A stretch of 64,000 nucleotides of DNA from Chersky-840 sp963764205 (GTDB lineage Bacteria; Actinomycetota; Acidimicrobiia; Acidimicrobiales; UBA8190). Of the stretch, positions 43,542-53,132 are shown in pieces. The stretch lies in NCBI GenBank assembly GCA_963764205.1, contig CAVXRN010000003.1:124001-188000 (forward strand), in the 5' to 3' direction. A program made the translations under genes and the position numbers. The notes under the pieces are model-generated. The model saw nothing but the letters and a program-made list of their open reading frames with translations, did not search any database and had not been told where the DNA came from. The stretch's first letter is position 1. The number at the start of each line of letters is the position of its first letter.

Positions 43542-46116
43542 TCAGGCCCCGCGTCGGGGCGCGCGGTGCAACCCCTCGAGTGTCAACACCGAGAACGGCG
43601 GGGGGCTCACCGCGGCGCCCGACACGCCGACGTCGGTCCCGTCGGCCACGGCGCGGCGAGATGTCGAGCCCGTGCAGCACCACCCGCACCGAATCGGGAG
43701 CCGGGAAGTCGCCGACGCGCTCCCACGTGCAGGTGGCCGTGGCGCCGGCGAGCGCCCCCTCGACGCTCAGCACGTCACGCCGTACCGGGCCGTCGCCGTC
43801 ACCGGCGTCGTCGATGCACACGCCCGTGGCGTCACCGTTCTCGTCGGGCCAGCAGTGAAAGGCGAGGCGGCGAGGAGCGTGGTCGAGCGACGGCGCCCCC
43901 GGAGTGCCCGCCCCATCGGTGTCACCGTCGAGAGCACAGGGCCCACCCGCCTCGGCCCAACCGTCGTCGAGGGGGATGATCGTCCCGGCCCGCGCGAACA
44001 CCGGGATCCGCTCCAGCGGCGCGTCGGTCGCGCCGTCGTCGTGGAGGACGTCTCCCCACACGTTCGTCCAACCGCCGGGAGGAAACAGGACGGGGCGCAA
44101 GCGGGCGCCGGCCTCGGTGACGGGCGCCACGAGAAGGGCGTCACCGAGGAGGAAGGCGTCGTCGGCGTCGAGGACCGGGGTCGCGTCGGTCCACCACAGC
44201 GGGCGGACGAGCGGCGCACCGTTCTCCGACGAAAGGTGAGCCAACGTGTAGAGGTAGGGAAGGAGGCGGTACCGGAACCGGATCCACGCCGCGATCACGC
44301 GTCGGGTGGGCTCGGCGAAGCACCACGGCTCGCGGGGTGGGACACCGCGGACCGAGTGGGTGCGGCAGTACGGCATGCACACGCTCATCTGCAACCACCG
44401 CAGGTAGAGCTCGTCGTCGGGGACGCCGCTGAAGCCACCGATGTCGGAGCCCGAGAACGGGACGCCCGACAGTCCCAACCCGACGACGGTGCCGATCTGT
44501 TGGCGCAGCGACTCCCACGTGGACGCCACGTCGCCGGTCCAGTTCCACGCCCAGCGCTGCATCCCCGCCCAGCCCGAGCGCGACACGATGAACGGTCGAC
44601 GGTCGGGGCGGGCCCGGCGCAGGCCCTCGTCGCCGGCGCGGTTCATGAGCAACGCGTAGAGGTTGTGACCCTCGACGTGGTCGCCGCCGCGGCCGTCGAA
44701 GTGATGGCGGGTGGTGGGGGGCAACGTCGGGTCGCCGCGGAACGCGATCGACGTCGGCTCGTTCATGTCGTGCCAGATGCCGGCCACGCCCGCGTCGGTG
44801 AGCGCTCGGTACTGGCCCGCCCACCACGTCCGGGTGGCGGGGTCGGTGAAGTCGGGGAAGGCGCTGCGCCCCGGCCAGACCACGCCGACGACGAGGTGGC
44901 CCTGGGCGTCGGTGCAGAACCGGTGCTGGTCGCGGCCCTCACGGAACACGTCGAAGCCGGGATCGACCTTCACGCCGGGATCGACGATCGTGACGAGGCG
45001 CGCGCCCGTCGCGGCGGCCTCTGTGGCCAGGCCGGCGAGATCGGGGAACCGGTCGGGGTCGACGGTGAAGACCCGGAAGCCGCGCATGTAGTCGATGTCG
45101 AGGTGCACCGCACTGAGGGGGATGCCGAGGTTCGCAAAGCCGTCGACGATGGCACGCACGTCGGCTTGGTCCTTGTAGCCCCAACGGCTCTGGTGATAGC
45201 CGAGCGCCCAGCGCGGCGGCAGGGCGGGGCGACCGGTCAGCTCGGTGTAGCGGTCGAGGAGATGCGGCGCCGGCCCCGAGACGAGGTACCGGCGCAGCAC
45301 TCCCGCGGCGAAGTGCACCGTGGCCGTCCCCGCCTCGGCCGTCGGTTCGCCCGGCTCGCCCAACCCGAAGGTGGCGGGGGTGGAGTTCTCGTAGAACGTG
45401 AGCACGTCACCGTCGGGATGCGTCGACAGCAGGACGGGGATGCCGAGGTAGAGAGGGCTCTGTCCCGGGCCCCACGAACCCCCGGGGTCGGTGTTCCACA
45501 ACGTGACGGTGGTGCCGCGCCGGTCGATGCCCGATGCCTGTTCGCCCAGCCCGCACATGCGCTCACCGGCGCGCATGGAGAACGATTGCTCCCATGCCGC
45601 GCCACGTCTCGCCGGTGGCGACTCGGTGCGCAGCACGCCGCCATCGGGGCGCGCCGTGCGCAGCGCCCCGTCGGGCGAGACGGTGACCTCGAGCTCGTCG
45701 GTGCGCAAGACCCAGGGCCCGTCGGCCCGCAGGACGTCGATCGGGTGGGCCTGGACCGACGGAGCGGAACCGGAGATCGCGCCGGCGATGGCGTACGGGA
45801 CGGGAGCGGGGCCGGGCCCCCACGACACGCGGACCACGTCGGCGGCGAGGAAGGCCACTTCGAGGTGGGCGCGCTCGAAATGGAACAACGCCGTGCCGGG
45901 TTGTGGGTTCCACACCTCGGCCCGCTGCAGACGGCCGGGCGAGACCGCCGTGGCAGCGCCACGCGTCCCGCCGCCGGGGTCCGGCCGGTGCCGTTGCCCG
46001 CGCAGGGAGTTGGCCACGATGAGGCCGACGGTGGGCAGCCCGAGGTGGCGGACGGCGTGGGCGGTGACCCGGACCTGGCTCGCCGTGGTGCGCCACCTCG
46101 ATCGGGGTCGGGACAC
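43542..46116 (-). CDS. GH31 alpha-glucosidase-type glycoside hydrolase (frameshift near 43662)
   Basis: About 857 residues. The N-terminal beta-sandwich runs from FHFERAHLEVAFLAADVVRV; the catalytic domain has RWALGYHQSRWGYKDQADVR, IPLSAVHLDIDYMRGFRVFT, and GIWHDMNEPTSIAFRG with the nucleophile Asp at 44767-44769. The acid/base lies in RSGWAGMQRWAWNWTGDVAS. The C-terminus in the repaired frame is VADGTDVGVSGAAVSPPPFS, ending at TGA 43542. GTG at 46116 is my choice; GTG at 46017 is an alternative, and the open frame extends to 46248. Intracellular, since no signal peptide is seen. Confidence 0.82.
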
Positions 46117-46234
46117 GAATGGCGAGGCTATGCGGGCCGGCGACGTGGTGCGCCGCACTCCGTCCCCACACGCTCGACGGTGCGTGCCCGACAGACCACG
46201 TACCGCGGGTAGAGCGGGGCTCTGAGGTAGGGTC

Positions 46235-47353
46235 ATGGTGATCGTCATGCAAGTTCCCGCGCTTCCTTCGCGTCGTCACACCGATCGGGACCGCACCGCG
46301 CCGGCCCCGGTGCCGGGCCCCGCGCTCGGCGCCCGACGGCCGGTGCGGATGATCCCGCACAAGCTCGTCGTCGACGGTCGGCGCGTCCGCTACGCCATGT
46401 CGGACAACGTCGCCGCGCACGGGCCAGACGGCCCGGGGAGCGCACCGATCTGGGCCGTCAACCTCCACGGGTACTTCGCGGGCGGGGGGATGTACTGGAG
46501 AGAGAGCAGCATCCTGGCCGAGTCGCTCGGATGGCGCGTGCTCAACCCCAGCCTGCCGGGATTCGCGGGCAGTGACCCGTTGCCGTGGGAGCAGGTGACC
46601 ATCCAGCAGATCTCGGCCGTCGTCGGCCATCTGCTCGACGAGGTCGGAGCGCAGCGCGCGGTCCTCCTCGGGCATTCGATGGGTGGGGCGGTGGCGGTGC
46701 AGTTCGCCGACACGCATCCCGACCGCGTCCTCGGCATCGTCTACCGCGATGGTGCCGCCACACCGGGCTGGAAGCACCGGCGCGGCGTGCTCGTGTCGTT
46801 GCTGGCGCCGGTGCTCCCCGACATGGCGGGCGTGGCCGACCTGATGATGGCCGCGGTGCTCGACACGCCCGACCTGTTCATCGGCCGCCGTCTGGCGTCG
46901 ACGCTGCGGGGACTGTGGCCCGACGCGCGCCGCAACCTCCGCTCCATGGGCCGGACGTTGCCGGTGGGGTCGATGCTGATGGCGATGGACCTGCGACCCG
47001 AGGTCGAGCGGATCGTCGCCCGCCACATCCCCATCCTGCCGGTGTGGGGATGTTTCGACCGGATCGTGAGCTCCGACACGGCGCGGGAGTTCGCCGATCT
47101 CACCGACATCGACATCTTGTGGGTGCCGGGCGGGCACTCGTGGATGTTGCCGAGGCCCCAGGCCCAGGCCGACATCCTGCGCCACCTCGGGCGTGGCCGC
47201 GAGTTCGTCGCCGACGTGATCCGCCGTCGTCAGCTCCTCGACGACGCGGCACAGGGCCGGCACCGCCGTGGACCCTGGAGCGGGAGGAGCGACGGGGTCG
47301 CCGATCCACCTGGTGCGCTGAGCCCGGCGGTCGACACGGCGGTCGGGACGTAA
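46235..47353 (+). CDS. Alpha/beta hydrolase
   Basis: 372 residues: LHGYFAGGGMYWRESSILAE oxyanion loop, VLLGHSMGGAVAVQFADTHP nucleophile elbow, acid in PILPVWGCFDRIVSSDTARE, and His in VPGGHSWMLPRPQAQADILR. This is a standard esterase/lipase- or MhpC-like fold; substrate unknown. A basic unstructured N-terminus of about 40 residues precedes it. It is followed by the ACAD and is probably in one operon with it. Confidence 0.82.
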   Translation: MVIVMQVPALPSRRHTDRDRTAPAPVPGPALGARRPVRMIPHKLVVDGRRVRYAMSDNVAAHGPDGPGSAPIWAVNLHGYFAGGGMYWRESSILAESLGWRVLNPSLPGFAGSDPLPWEQVTIQQISAVVGHLLDEVGAQRAVLLGHSMGGAVAVQFADTHPDRVLGIVYRDGAATPGWKHRRGVLVSLLAPVLPDMAGVADLMMAAVLDTPDLFIGRRLASTLRGLWPDARRNLRSMGRTLPVGSMLMAMDLRPEVERIVARHIPILPVWGCFDRIVSSDTAREFADLTDIDILWVPGGHSWMLPRPQAQADILRHLGRGREFVADVIRRRQLLDDAAQGRHRRGPWSGRSDGVADPPGALSPAVDTAVGT

Positions 47354-47362
47354 GGTACGGCG

Positions 47363-48617
47363 ATGCGCTGGACGAACGAAGACACCCCCGAGCAGCAGGC
47401 GTTTCGAACCGGGTTCCGCACGTGGTTGGCGGACAACCTGCCGACGGGGTGGATGGAAGCGGCCGACAAAGGCGACGACGAGGCGCTCGAGAAGCTGAAG
47501 GTCGCGAGCGGCTTCAACCCCTTCACCTGGCAGGGCACCATCGGGCGCAGTCCCTATGCCGCTCCGCTGTGGCCCGAGGAATTCGGTGGGCTGTCGGGCG
47601 AGGTGTGGATGCAGACCGTCATCCGCTCGGAGCTGGTCCGTTACCGGCTCCCGACCGTCTCGATCAATCTCCTCGGGGTGGGGTTGGCCGGTCCCACGCT
47701 CATCGCCCACGGGACCGCAGGCGCAGAAGGAGCGGTACCTGCGCAAGATCCTCTCGGCGGAGGAGATCTGGTGCCAGCTCTTCAGTGAGCCCGGCTCGGG
47801 GTCCGACCTGGCGTCGCTGTCGACGCGGGCCGTGCGCGACGGCGACGAGTGGGTCGTGAACGGCCAGAAGGTGTGGACGACGATCGCGCAATTCGCGAAG
47901 TTCGGCATGTTGCTGGCGCGCACCGACCCCCACGTCCCCAAACACGAGGGGCTCAGCTACTTCATCTTGGACATGAAGTCCCCCGGCGTCGACGTCCGCC
48001 CGCTCAAGCAGATGACGGGATCGTCGGAATTCAACGAGGTGTTCCTGTCCGACGTGCGCATTCCCGACGCCAACCGCGTGGGCGACGTCGGCGACGGCTG
48101 GCGTTGCGCCCGCACGACGCTCATGAACGAGCGGGTGGCGCTGGCGGGCATCTCGCTCGACCCGGTGTCGTTCACCGGGGGAGTCCGGCGCGACGCCTGG
48201 CAGTCGTACCTCGAGGGGATCCCCGACCGGACCGACCCGAGCGTCCGCCAGCGACTGGCGCAGTTCTACATCGAGTCCGAGGTCAAGGAGATCACGGCCT
48301 TCCGGGCCAACTCGGCCCGCCTGCGGGGCCAACAGCCGGGCCCCGAGGGCTCGGTCAACAAGGTCTTCAACGCCGAGTACAACCAGCGGCGATCGAGCTT
48401 CGCCGTCGACGCCAACGGCGTCGCGGCGACGGCATGGATGGCCGGTGACACCCGGGCCGAGGCGCGCGCCACCACGTTCCTGCGGGCGAGGGCCAACACG
48501 ATCGAGGGCGGCACGTCGGAGATCCTGCGCAATCAGATGGCGGAGCGGATCCTGGGGCTTCCCCGTGACGTCGAGGTCGACAAGGACGTGGCCTGGGCGG
48601 ACGTGAAACACAGTTGA
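47363..48617 (+). CDS. Acyl-CoA dehydrogenase (frameshift near 47718)
   Basis: The first frame gives DTPEQQAFRTGFRTWLADNL, FNPFTWQGTIGRSPYAAPLW, SINLLGVGLAGPTLIAHGT. The second, after one extra base near 47718, gives QAQKERYLRKILSAEEIWCQ, LFSEPGSGSDLASLSTRAVR, EWVVNGQKVWTTIAQFAKFG, and RANTIEGGTSEILRNQMAER. Repair gives a complete ACAD of about 417 residues related to the one at 32187. Its stop is just before the hotdog thioesterase frame. Confidence 0.88.
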
Positions 48618-48720
48618 CGGCGGCCGACTCCGGCGCCGGGGGGACGGGCCGGCATCGGCCGCCCGTCTCGAAGCCGCCGGCGCGCTGCGCCGGCTCGGCC
48701 ACGGCATCGTCGCCCACGAG

Positions 48721-49266
48721 GTGAGCGACGAGCTCTTCGACCGGATCACCGCCGAGGTGCGGGCCCTGACGGCCGTCGTCGTGGCCGGCCCGGACCGGGA
48801 CCGCGCACCGCTCGCCACGGTCCATGCCGTCTTCGTGACGCCGCCGCCCGACGGTCGGCGACGGACGAACTTCCCCGACGACATCGTCACCGGGAAGGCG
48901 AACCCGTTGGGCATGGCGGCCGACATCACCCGTGAGGGCGACGAGGCGGTGCTGCGCACGACGCTCGGCCCCGCCTTCGAAGGAGCACCGGGCCGGGCCC
49001 ATGGTGGCGCGGTGGCCGCGCTCATCGACGATGTGATGGGGTTCGTGCTCTCGATCCATGCCACGACCGCCTACACCGGGCGCCTGACCGTCAACTACCG
49101 CGCACCGACGCCAATCGGGGTCGAGCTCGAGATGCGCGCCCGACTGCACTCGCGCCACGGCCGCAAGCTCCGCATCGAGGCCGACGCGCGGCACGGCACC
49201 ACGCTCGTGGCGCAGGGCGAAGGCCTCTTCATCGCCGTCGACCCCGAGAGCTTCGCGGCCGGATGA
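48721..49266 (+). CDS. PaaI-like thioesterase (hotdog fold), possibly longer at the N-terminus
   Basis: The hotdog domain has LRTTLGPAFEGAPGRAHGGA with VAALIDDVMGFVL and YTGRLTVNYRAPTPIGVELE, which match the PaaI or 4HBT thioesterase family. The GTG at 48721 is the first start, but coding character continues upstream (LRRLGHGIVAHEV before it), where no ATG, GTG or TTG occurs in frame. A frameshift in the G-run near 48640 or a CTG start would explain this. It lies between the ACAD and TetR genes. Confidence 0.7.
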   Translation: MSDELFDRITAEVRALTAVVVAGPDRDRAPLATVHAVFVTPPPDGRRRTNFPDDIVTGKANPLGMAADITREGDEAVLRTTLGPAFEGAPGRAHGGAVAALIDDVMGFVLSIHATTAYTGRLTVNYRAPTPIGVELEMRARLHSRHGRKLRIEADARHGTTLVAQGEGLFIAVDPESFAAG

Positions 49267-49278
49267 CCACGCCTGTTG

Positions 49279-49292
49279 ACTGATTCGTCAGT
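49279..49292. promoter_or_regulatory. Candidate TetR autoregulatory operator
   Basis: ACTGATTCGTCAGT has perfect 5-bp arms ACTGA/TCAGT. It lies 17-30 bases upstream of the TetR start, within a TTGACT-like -35 element. It resembles the palindrome at 28252. Confidence 0.6.
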
Positions 49293-49308
49293 TTGCTAGC
49301 CTGCGCGC

Positions 49309-50014
49309 ATGGCGGGCGCCCCCTCGGTACCGACCACGGCCGCCCCCACCCCCGTGCCTCCTACCGCCGTGCCGCGACCGGTGCGCGCCGTGCGGCGGGC
49401 CATCAGTGAGAAGGAAAAGGAAGGGCGGCGCACCGCCATCCTCGGGGCGGCCAAGAAGGTGTTCGCCGCCAAGGGCTATCACGCCACCACGATCGCCGAC
49501 ATCGCCAAGGCGGCCAAGCTCTCCTACGGGTCCATCTACTGGTACTTCGACTCCAAGGACGCGCTCTTCCACGCCCTCATGGAGGCCGAGGGCCAAGCCC
49601 TGCGCCGCCACGTCACCGCGGCGATGGCGTCCACCGGGGCCCGCCGGTCTCCCGACGCGCCGTTCCGGGCGGCGGTCCGCAGCACGTTCGAGTTCTTCGA
49701 GTCCGACGCGGCTCTCGTGAAGTTGCTGTTCCGCGACTCCTACGCGCTCGGTGACCGGTTCGAGCAGCACCTCTTCGGGATCTTCGAGGAGTTCATCAGC
49801 GACATCCAGCCGAGTGTCGAGGACGCGCAACGACGGGGACTGATCATCGAGGCACCACCGCGCATGGTGGCGTGCTCGGTGGCCGCGCTCGTCGGGCAGA
49901 TCGCCCATCGCCGCCTCGTCACCGACGACGGCCTGTCGGCCGACGCGGCCGCGGACTTCGTCGTGTCGCTGTTGCTCAACGGCCTGCTGCCGCGCTCGAG
50001 GGCCGCGGGCCGTG
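49309..50014 (+). CDS. TetR-family transcriptional regulator (frameshift near 50005)
   Basis: About 234 residues. The HTH is RRTAILGAAKKVFAAKGYHA, TTIADIAKAAKLSYGSIYWY, FDSKDALFHALMEAEG. The ligand domain follows with FRAAVRSTFEFFESDAALVK and ends LLLNGLLPRSR. The native stop is the TGA at 50013 if one base near 50005 is dropped; without repair the frame runs into the thiolase frame. TetR members next to acyl-CoA genes commonly sense acyl-CoA. It is likely autoregulated through the site at 49279. Confidence 0.88.
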
Positions 50015-51471
50015 ACCCTCGACGAGGCGAGGGTGCCCGTCGTCGTGGCGTCGGGCCAGTCGATCGACCGCGACGTCACCGTGACCGCCCTCGAGCTCGC
50101 CCGGCGCGCCGGGCAGGAGTGCCTCGACAGCGCGCCCCGGCTCCGCCACCGGGTCGGGCTCGTGTCGGTCGTGAACATCATGTCGAGCACGATCCCGGCC
50201 GCCGGTGCGGTGCTCGCCCGACGGCTCGGCCTCTCCCCGCGCGCACCGAGGTGACGACGATCGGTGGGAACTCACCGCAGTGGCTCGTGAGCAGGGCCGC
50301 GTCCGCCATCAGCGCGGGTGAGCTCGACGCCACGCTGATCGTGGGGGCCGAGGCCCAGCACAGCGCCAAGGCCGGCAGCCCCCCGGACCCGGGAGACGAC
50401 ACCGGTGCGCCCGACCCGGTGATCGGAGACGAGCGGCCCGGCGTCGGCAGTGCCGAGATGAGCGTCGGCATCGTCGCCCCCGTCCACGTCTACGCGCTGT
50501 TCGAGAGCGTGATCGCGCACCGGGCCGGACGACGCGCCCCGGAACAGCGCGCCGTGCTGGGCGAGCTCATGGCGCGCTTCACCGACGTGGCCGCCGTCCA
50601 GCGCGCCGCGTGGTTCCCGGTGGTCCGGGACCCGACCGAGCTGGCGACGATCGGCCCCGACAACCGTCTCGTGGCCGAGCCGTACCCCAAGCGCATGTGC
50701 GCCTTCCTCCACGTGAACCAGGGCGCCGCGGTGCTCGTCACCTCACTGGCGACGGCGCGCGCCGCGGGTGTGGCGCACCGGGCCGTGTTCTGCTGGTCGG
50801 GCGCCGAGGTGACCGACGTCTGGTTCCCTTCGGCTCGGCCCGACCTGGGGTCGTCCCCGGGCCTGCGCGCCGCCGCCTCCGCCGCGTTGGCGGGAGCCGG
50901 TCGCACCGTCGACGAGATCGACGCCTTCGACCTGTACTCGTGCTTCCCCTGCGCGGTCGAGATGGGGACCGAGGCGCTCGGGATCGCCCCCGACGATTCC
51001 CGGGGCCTCACCGTCACGGGCGGGCTCCCCTATTTCGGTGGGCCCGGGAACAACTACTCCCTCCACGCGGTGGCCGCCATGACCGACCGCCTGCGCGAGC
51101 GCGGCGGCACGGGCCTGGTCAGCGCCATGGGTTGGTACGCCACCAAGCACGCCGTGGGCATCTACGGCGCCTCGCCACCGCCGACGGGGTTTCACCGCGC
51201 CGACACCGCCGGGGCCCAGCGCGCCATCGACGACTCGGCCGTGCCGGTGGCCGCCGAGGCCCGCGGGCGCGCCGTCGTGGTGGCGGCGACGGTGGCGCTC
51301 GGGCGCGACGGGGCGGTCTCCGCTGCACCGGTCATCGCCCGGCTCCCCGACGGGTCGCAGGTCGCCGCGGCGGCGGCGCCGGACGTGCTCGGGTCCGTAG
51401 CGGGGCGCGACCTCGTGGGCACGCCCGTCGAGGTGTCGGGCACCCCACTCCGGTACCGGCCGGCGGATTGA
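50012..51471 (+). CDS. Thiolase-superfamily acetyl-CoA acetyltransferase (frameshift near 50247)
   Basis: From GTG 50012, overlapping the TetR stop as GTGA, the N-terminus is DEARVPVVVASGQSIDRDVT and RVGLVSVVNIMSSTIPAAGA. After the shift near 50247 it continues TEVTTIGGNSPQWLVSRAAS, SAGELDATLIVGAEAQHSAK, DEIDAFDLYSCFPCAVEMGT, LPYFGGPGNNYSLHAVAAMT and GLVSAMGWYATKHAVGIYGA. The position of the classical nucleophile Cys is replaced by Ser/Pro (GGNSPQ), as in lipid-transfer-type thiolases. Activity may thus differ from thiolysis. About 486 residues when repaired. Confidence 0.8.
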
Positions 51472-51490
51472 CTCCAGACTGACTCCGGGC
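51469..51490 (+). repeat. 11-bp tandem duplication of a stop codon
   Basis: TGACTCCAGAC (51469-51479) is followed by TGACTCCGGGC (51480-51490). The first TGA is the thiolase stop. The second is 11 bases on, in another frame. Confidence 0.85.
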
Positions 51491-51569
51491 CGGGCCGGGC
51501 AGGCCGTGTCGGGTGGCGGTGTCGGGCCGGTCCGGTCAGACTCGCGCCGACCGAGGGGAAGGAGCACCC

Positions 51570-52342
51570 ATGGCCGTAGTCGAACGCGAGCGTCGTCGGA
51601 CACGTCGAGATCCTCACCATCAACCGACCCGAGGCGCGCAACGCCATCAACGGCGACGTCAGCGCCGGCATGTCGAACGCGCTCGACGAGCTCGCGGCCG
51701 ATGGCGACTGCGCCGTCGTCGTCGTCACCGGGGCCGGCGACAAGGCTTTCTCCGCCGGCATGGACCTCAAGGCGTTCGCGTCGGGCGAGGGAGCGGCGAT
51801 CATGGGGGGAACGGGAGGCTTCGGTGGGATCACCCAGAGGCACTTCCCGAAGCCGATCATCGCCGCGGTCAACGGTGCCGCCCTCGCAGGGGGGTGCGAG
51901 ATCATGCTGTCGTGCGATCTCGTCGTGGCCGCCGACCACGCCACGTTCGGCATCCCCGAGGCCAAGCGCGGGCTCGTGGCCGGGGCCGGGGGCCTCATCC
52001 GGCTCCCCAAGCGGCTCCCCATCGCCATCGCCCTGGAGCTCGCTCTGACCGGCGATGCGATCGACGCGTCGAGGGCGCTGCAGCTGGGGCTCGTCAACCG
52101 GGTCGTCCCCGGCGGCGCGGCTCAGGGAGGAGACCCTGGCGCTGGCCGGCGTCATCGCCGACAACGCGCCCCTGTCGGTGCGGTGGTCGAAGCACGTCAT
52201 GGTGCGCGCCGCGGGCGTCTCGGAGGAAGAGGGCTGGAAGCTCAACGCCGAGGCGGTGGGGGCGGTGTTCTCGTCGGCCGACGCCATGGAGGGCCCCATC
52301 GCCTTCGCCGAGAAGCGCAAGCCCAACTGGCAGGGCAAGTAG
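51570..52342 (+). CDS. Enoyl-CoA hydratase/isomerase (frameshifts near 51597 and 52115)
   Basis: ATG 51570 follows GAAGGAG. The repaired protein reads AVVERERR, GHVEILTINRPEARNAINGD, VVVTGAGDKAFSAGMDLKAF (oxyanion loop 1), HFPKPIIAAVNGAALAGGCE (loop 2), SCDLVVAADHATFGIPEAKR, and, after the second shift, LREETLALAGVIADNAPLSV to AFAEKRKPNWQGK. The two classical catalytic Glu positions are occupied by Gly and Glu-like residues (PEAK), so a hydratase or isomerase is possible. About 256 residues. Confidence 0.85.
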
Positions 52343-52371
52343 CCCCGGCCGCCCTCGACGCGCACGACCTC

Positions 52372-52782
52372 GTGCAGGGTGGGCTCGCATCGGCGCTCGA
52401 CGGCATCCGCGTCTCGCTCCACGTCCTGGCGGCCACGGTGTGGGTGGGTGGGCAGATCACCATGGCCGGCCTGGTGCCTGCGGCGCGGAGCCTGGGCGAA
52501 GGCGCTCCCCGGGTCCTGGCCCGCGCCTTCGGTCGGATCCAGTGGCCCGCCTACGCCGTGCTCGTGGTCACGGGATTCTGGAACGTCTCGGCCGTCCGTG
52601 CCGGCCAACCCCACGCCTGGCAGGTCGTGTTGGGGGTCAAGATCGTGGTGGTGGCCCTGGCCGGCGTGTCGGCCTATCTCCACACCCGGGCCTCGACCAC
52701 CCGTGGCCTCGCCGTGTGGGGTGCGGTCGCCTCGCTGTCGTCACTGGCCGCCCTGGTCATGGGCGTGTTCCTGGCGGGGTGA
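52372..52782 (+). CDS. CopD-like four-helix membrane protein
   Basis: 136 residues, with four hydrophobic segments: SLHVLAATVWVGGQITMAGL (with His and Trp of the CopD family), IQWPAYAVLVVTGFWNVSAV, WQVVLGVKIVVVALAGVSAY and ASLSSLAALVMGVFLAG. The His in the first helix and in SAYLHTRAS fit copper or heme b membrane domains of CopD proteins. Upstream frame is open; GTG 52372 is chosen. Confidence 0.65.
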   Translation: MQGGLASALDGIRVSLHVLAATVWVGGQITMAGLVPAARSLGEGAPRVLARAFGRIQWPAYAVLVVTGFWNVSAVRAGQPHAWQVVLGVKIVVVALAGVSAYLHTRASTTRGLAVWGAVASLSSLAALVMGVFLAG

Positions 52783-52895
52783 GGACGCACCTCGCCCGGG
52801 CCCCGGGGGGCGGCGCAGTATCGCCCCAGCGCATTCGGGTCTAACCTTGGAGACGTTCCCGCTCACCGGCTGGAACCGAAGAAGGGAAGGCACCC

Positions 52896-53132
52896 GTGCA
52901 CCCAATCCTCGCCGAGATCTTCGGCATCGATGGGGTCATCGTCCTCATCATCGTCATCGCCGTCCTCTTCGGCAGCACCCAGATCCCCAAGCTCGCCCGG
53001 TCACTGGGGTCGGCCCAGTCCGAGTTCAAGAAGGGCCTCGCAGAAGGGTCCAAGGGTGACACCGCAGCGGACGAGTCGAATGCGGGAGACAAGGGCAAGG
53101 ACAGCGACAAGCCGTCCGCCGCGTCGGGATAG
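52896..53132 (+). CDS. tatA: Twin-arginine translocase subunit TatA/E
   Basis: 78 residues: one membrane helix (GIDGVIVLIIVIAVLFG), the FGSTQIPKLARSLGSAQSEF hinge and amphipathic helix, and an acidic/basic tail. The FG motif followed by ARSLG is diagnostic of TatA. GTG at 52896 is preceded by GAAGGGAAGG. No tatC is present in the window. Confidence 0.92.
   Translation: MHPILAEIFGIDGVIVLIIVIAVLFGSTQIPKLARSLGSAQSEFKKGLAEGSKGDTAADESNAGDKGKDSDKPSAASG

Noticed and set aside
42904..46248. A single 1114-residue GH31-GNAT fusion enzyme
   Set aside because: The junction is Arg-rich without coding character and one base shift gives two normal genes with a stop, a ribosome site and a start.
47700..49064. 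454-codon minus-strand frame antisense to an acyl-CoA dehydrogenase
   Set aside because: Long antisense frames are common in high-GC DNA; the plus strand has the ACAD motifs and this frame has none.
49309..51471. A TetR-thiolase fusion protein
   Set aside because: The thiolase N-terminus lies in another frame across the junction, so two frameshifted genes explain it better.
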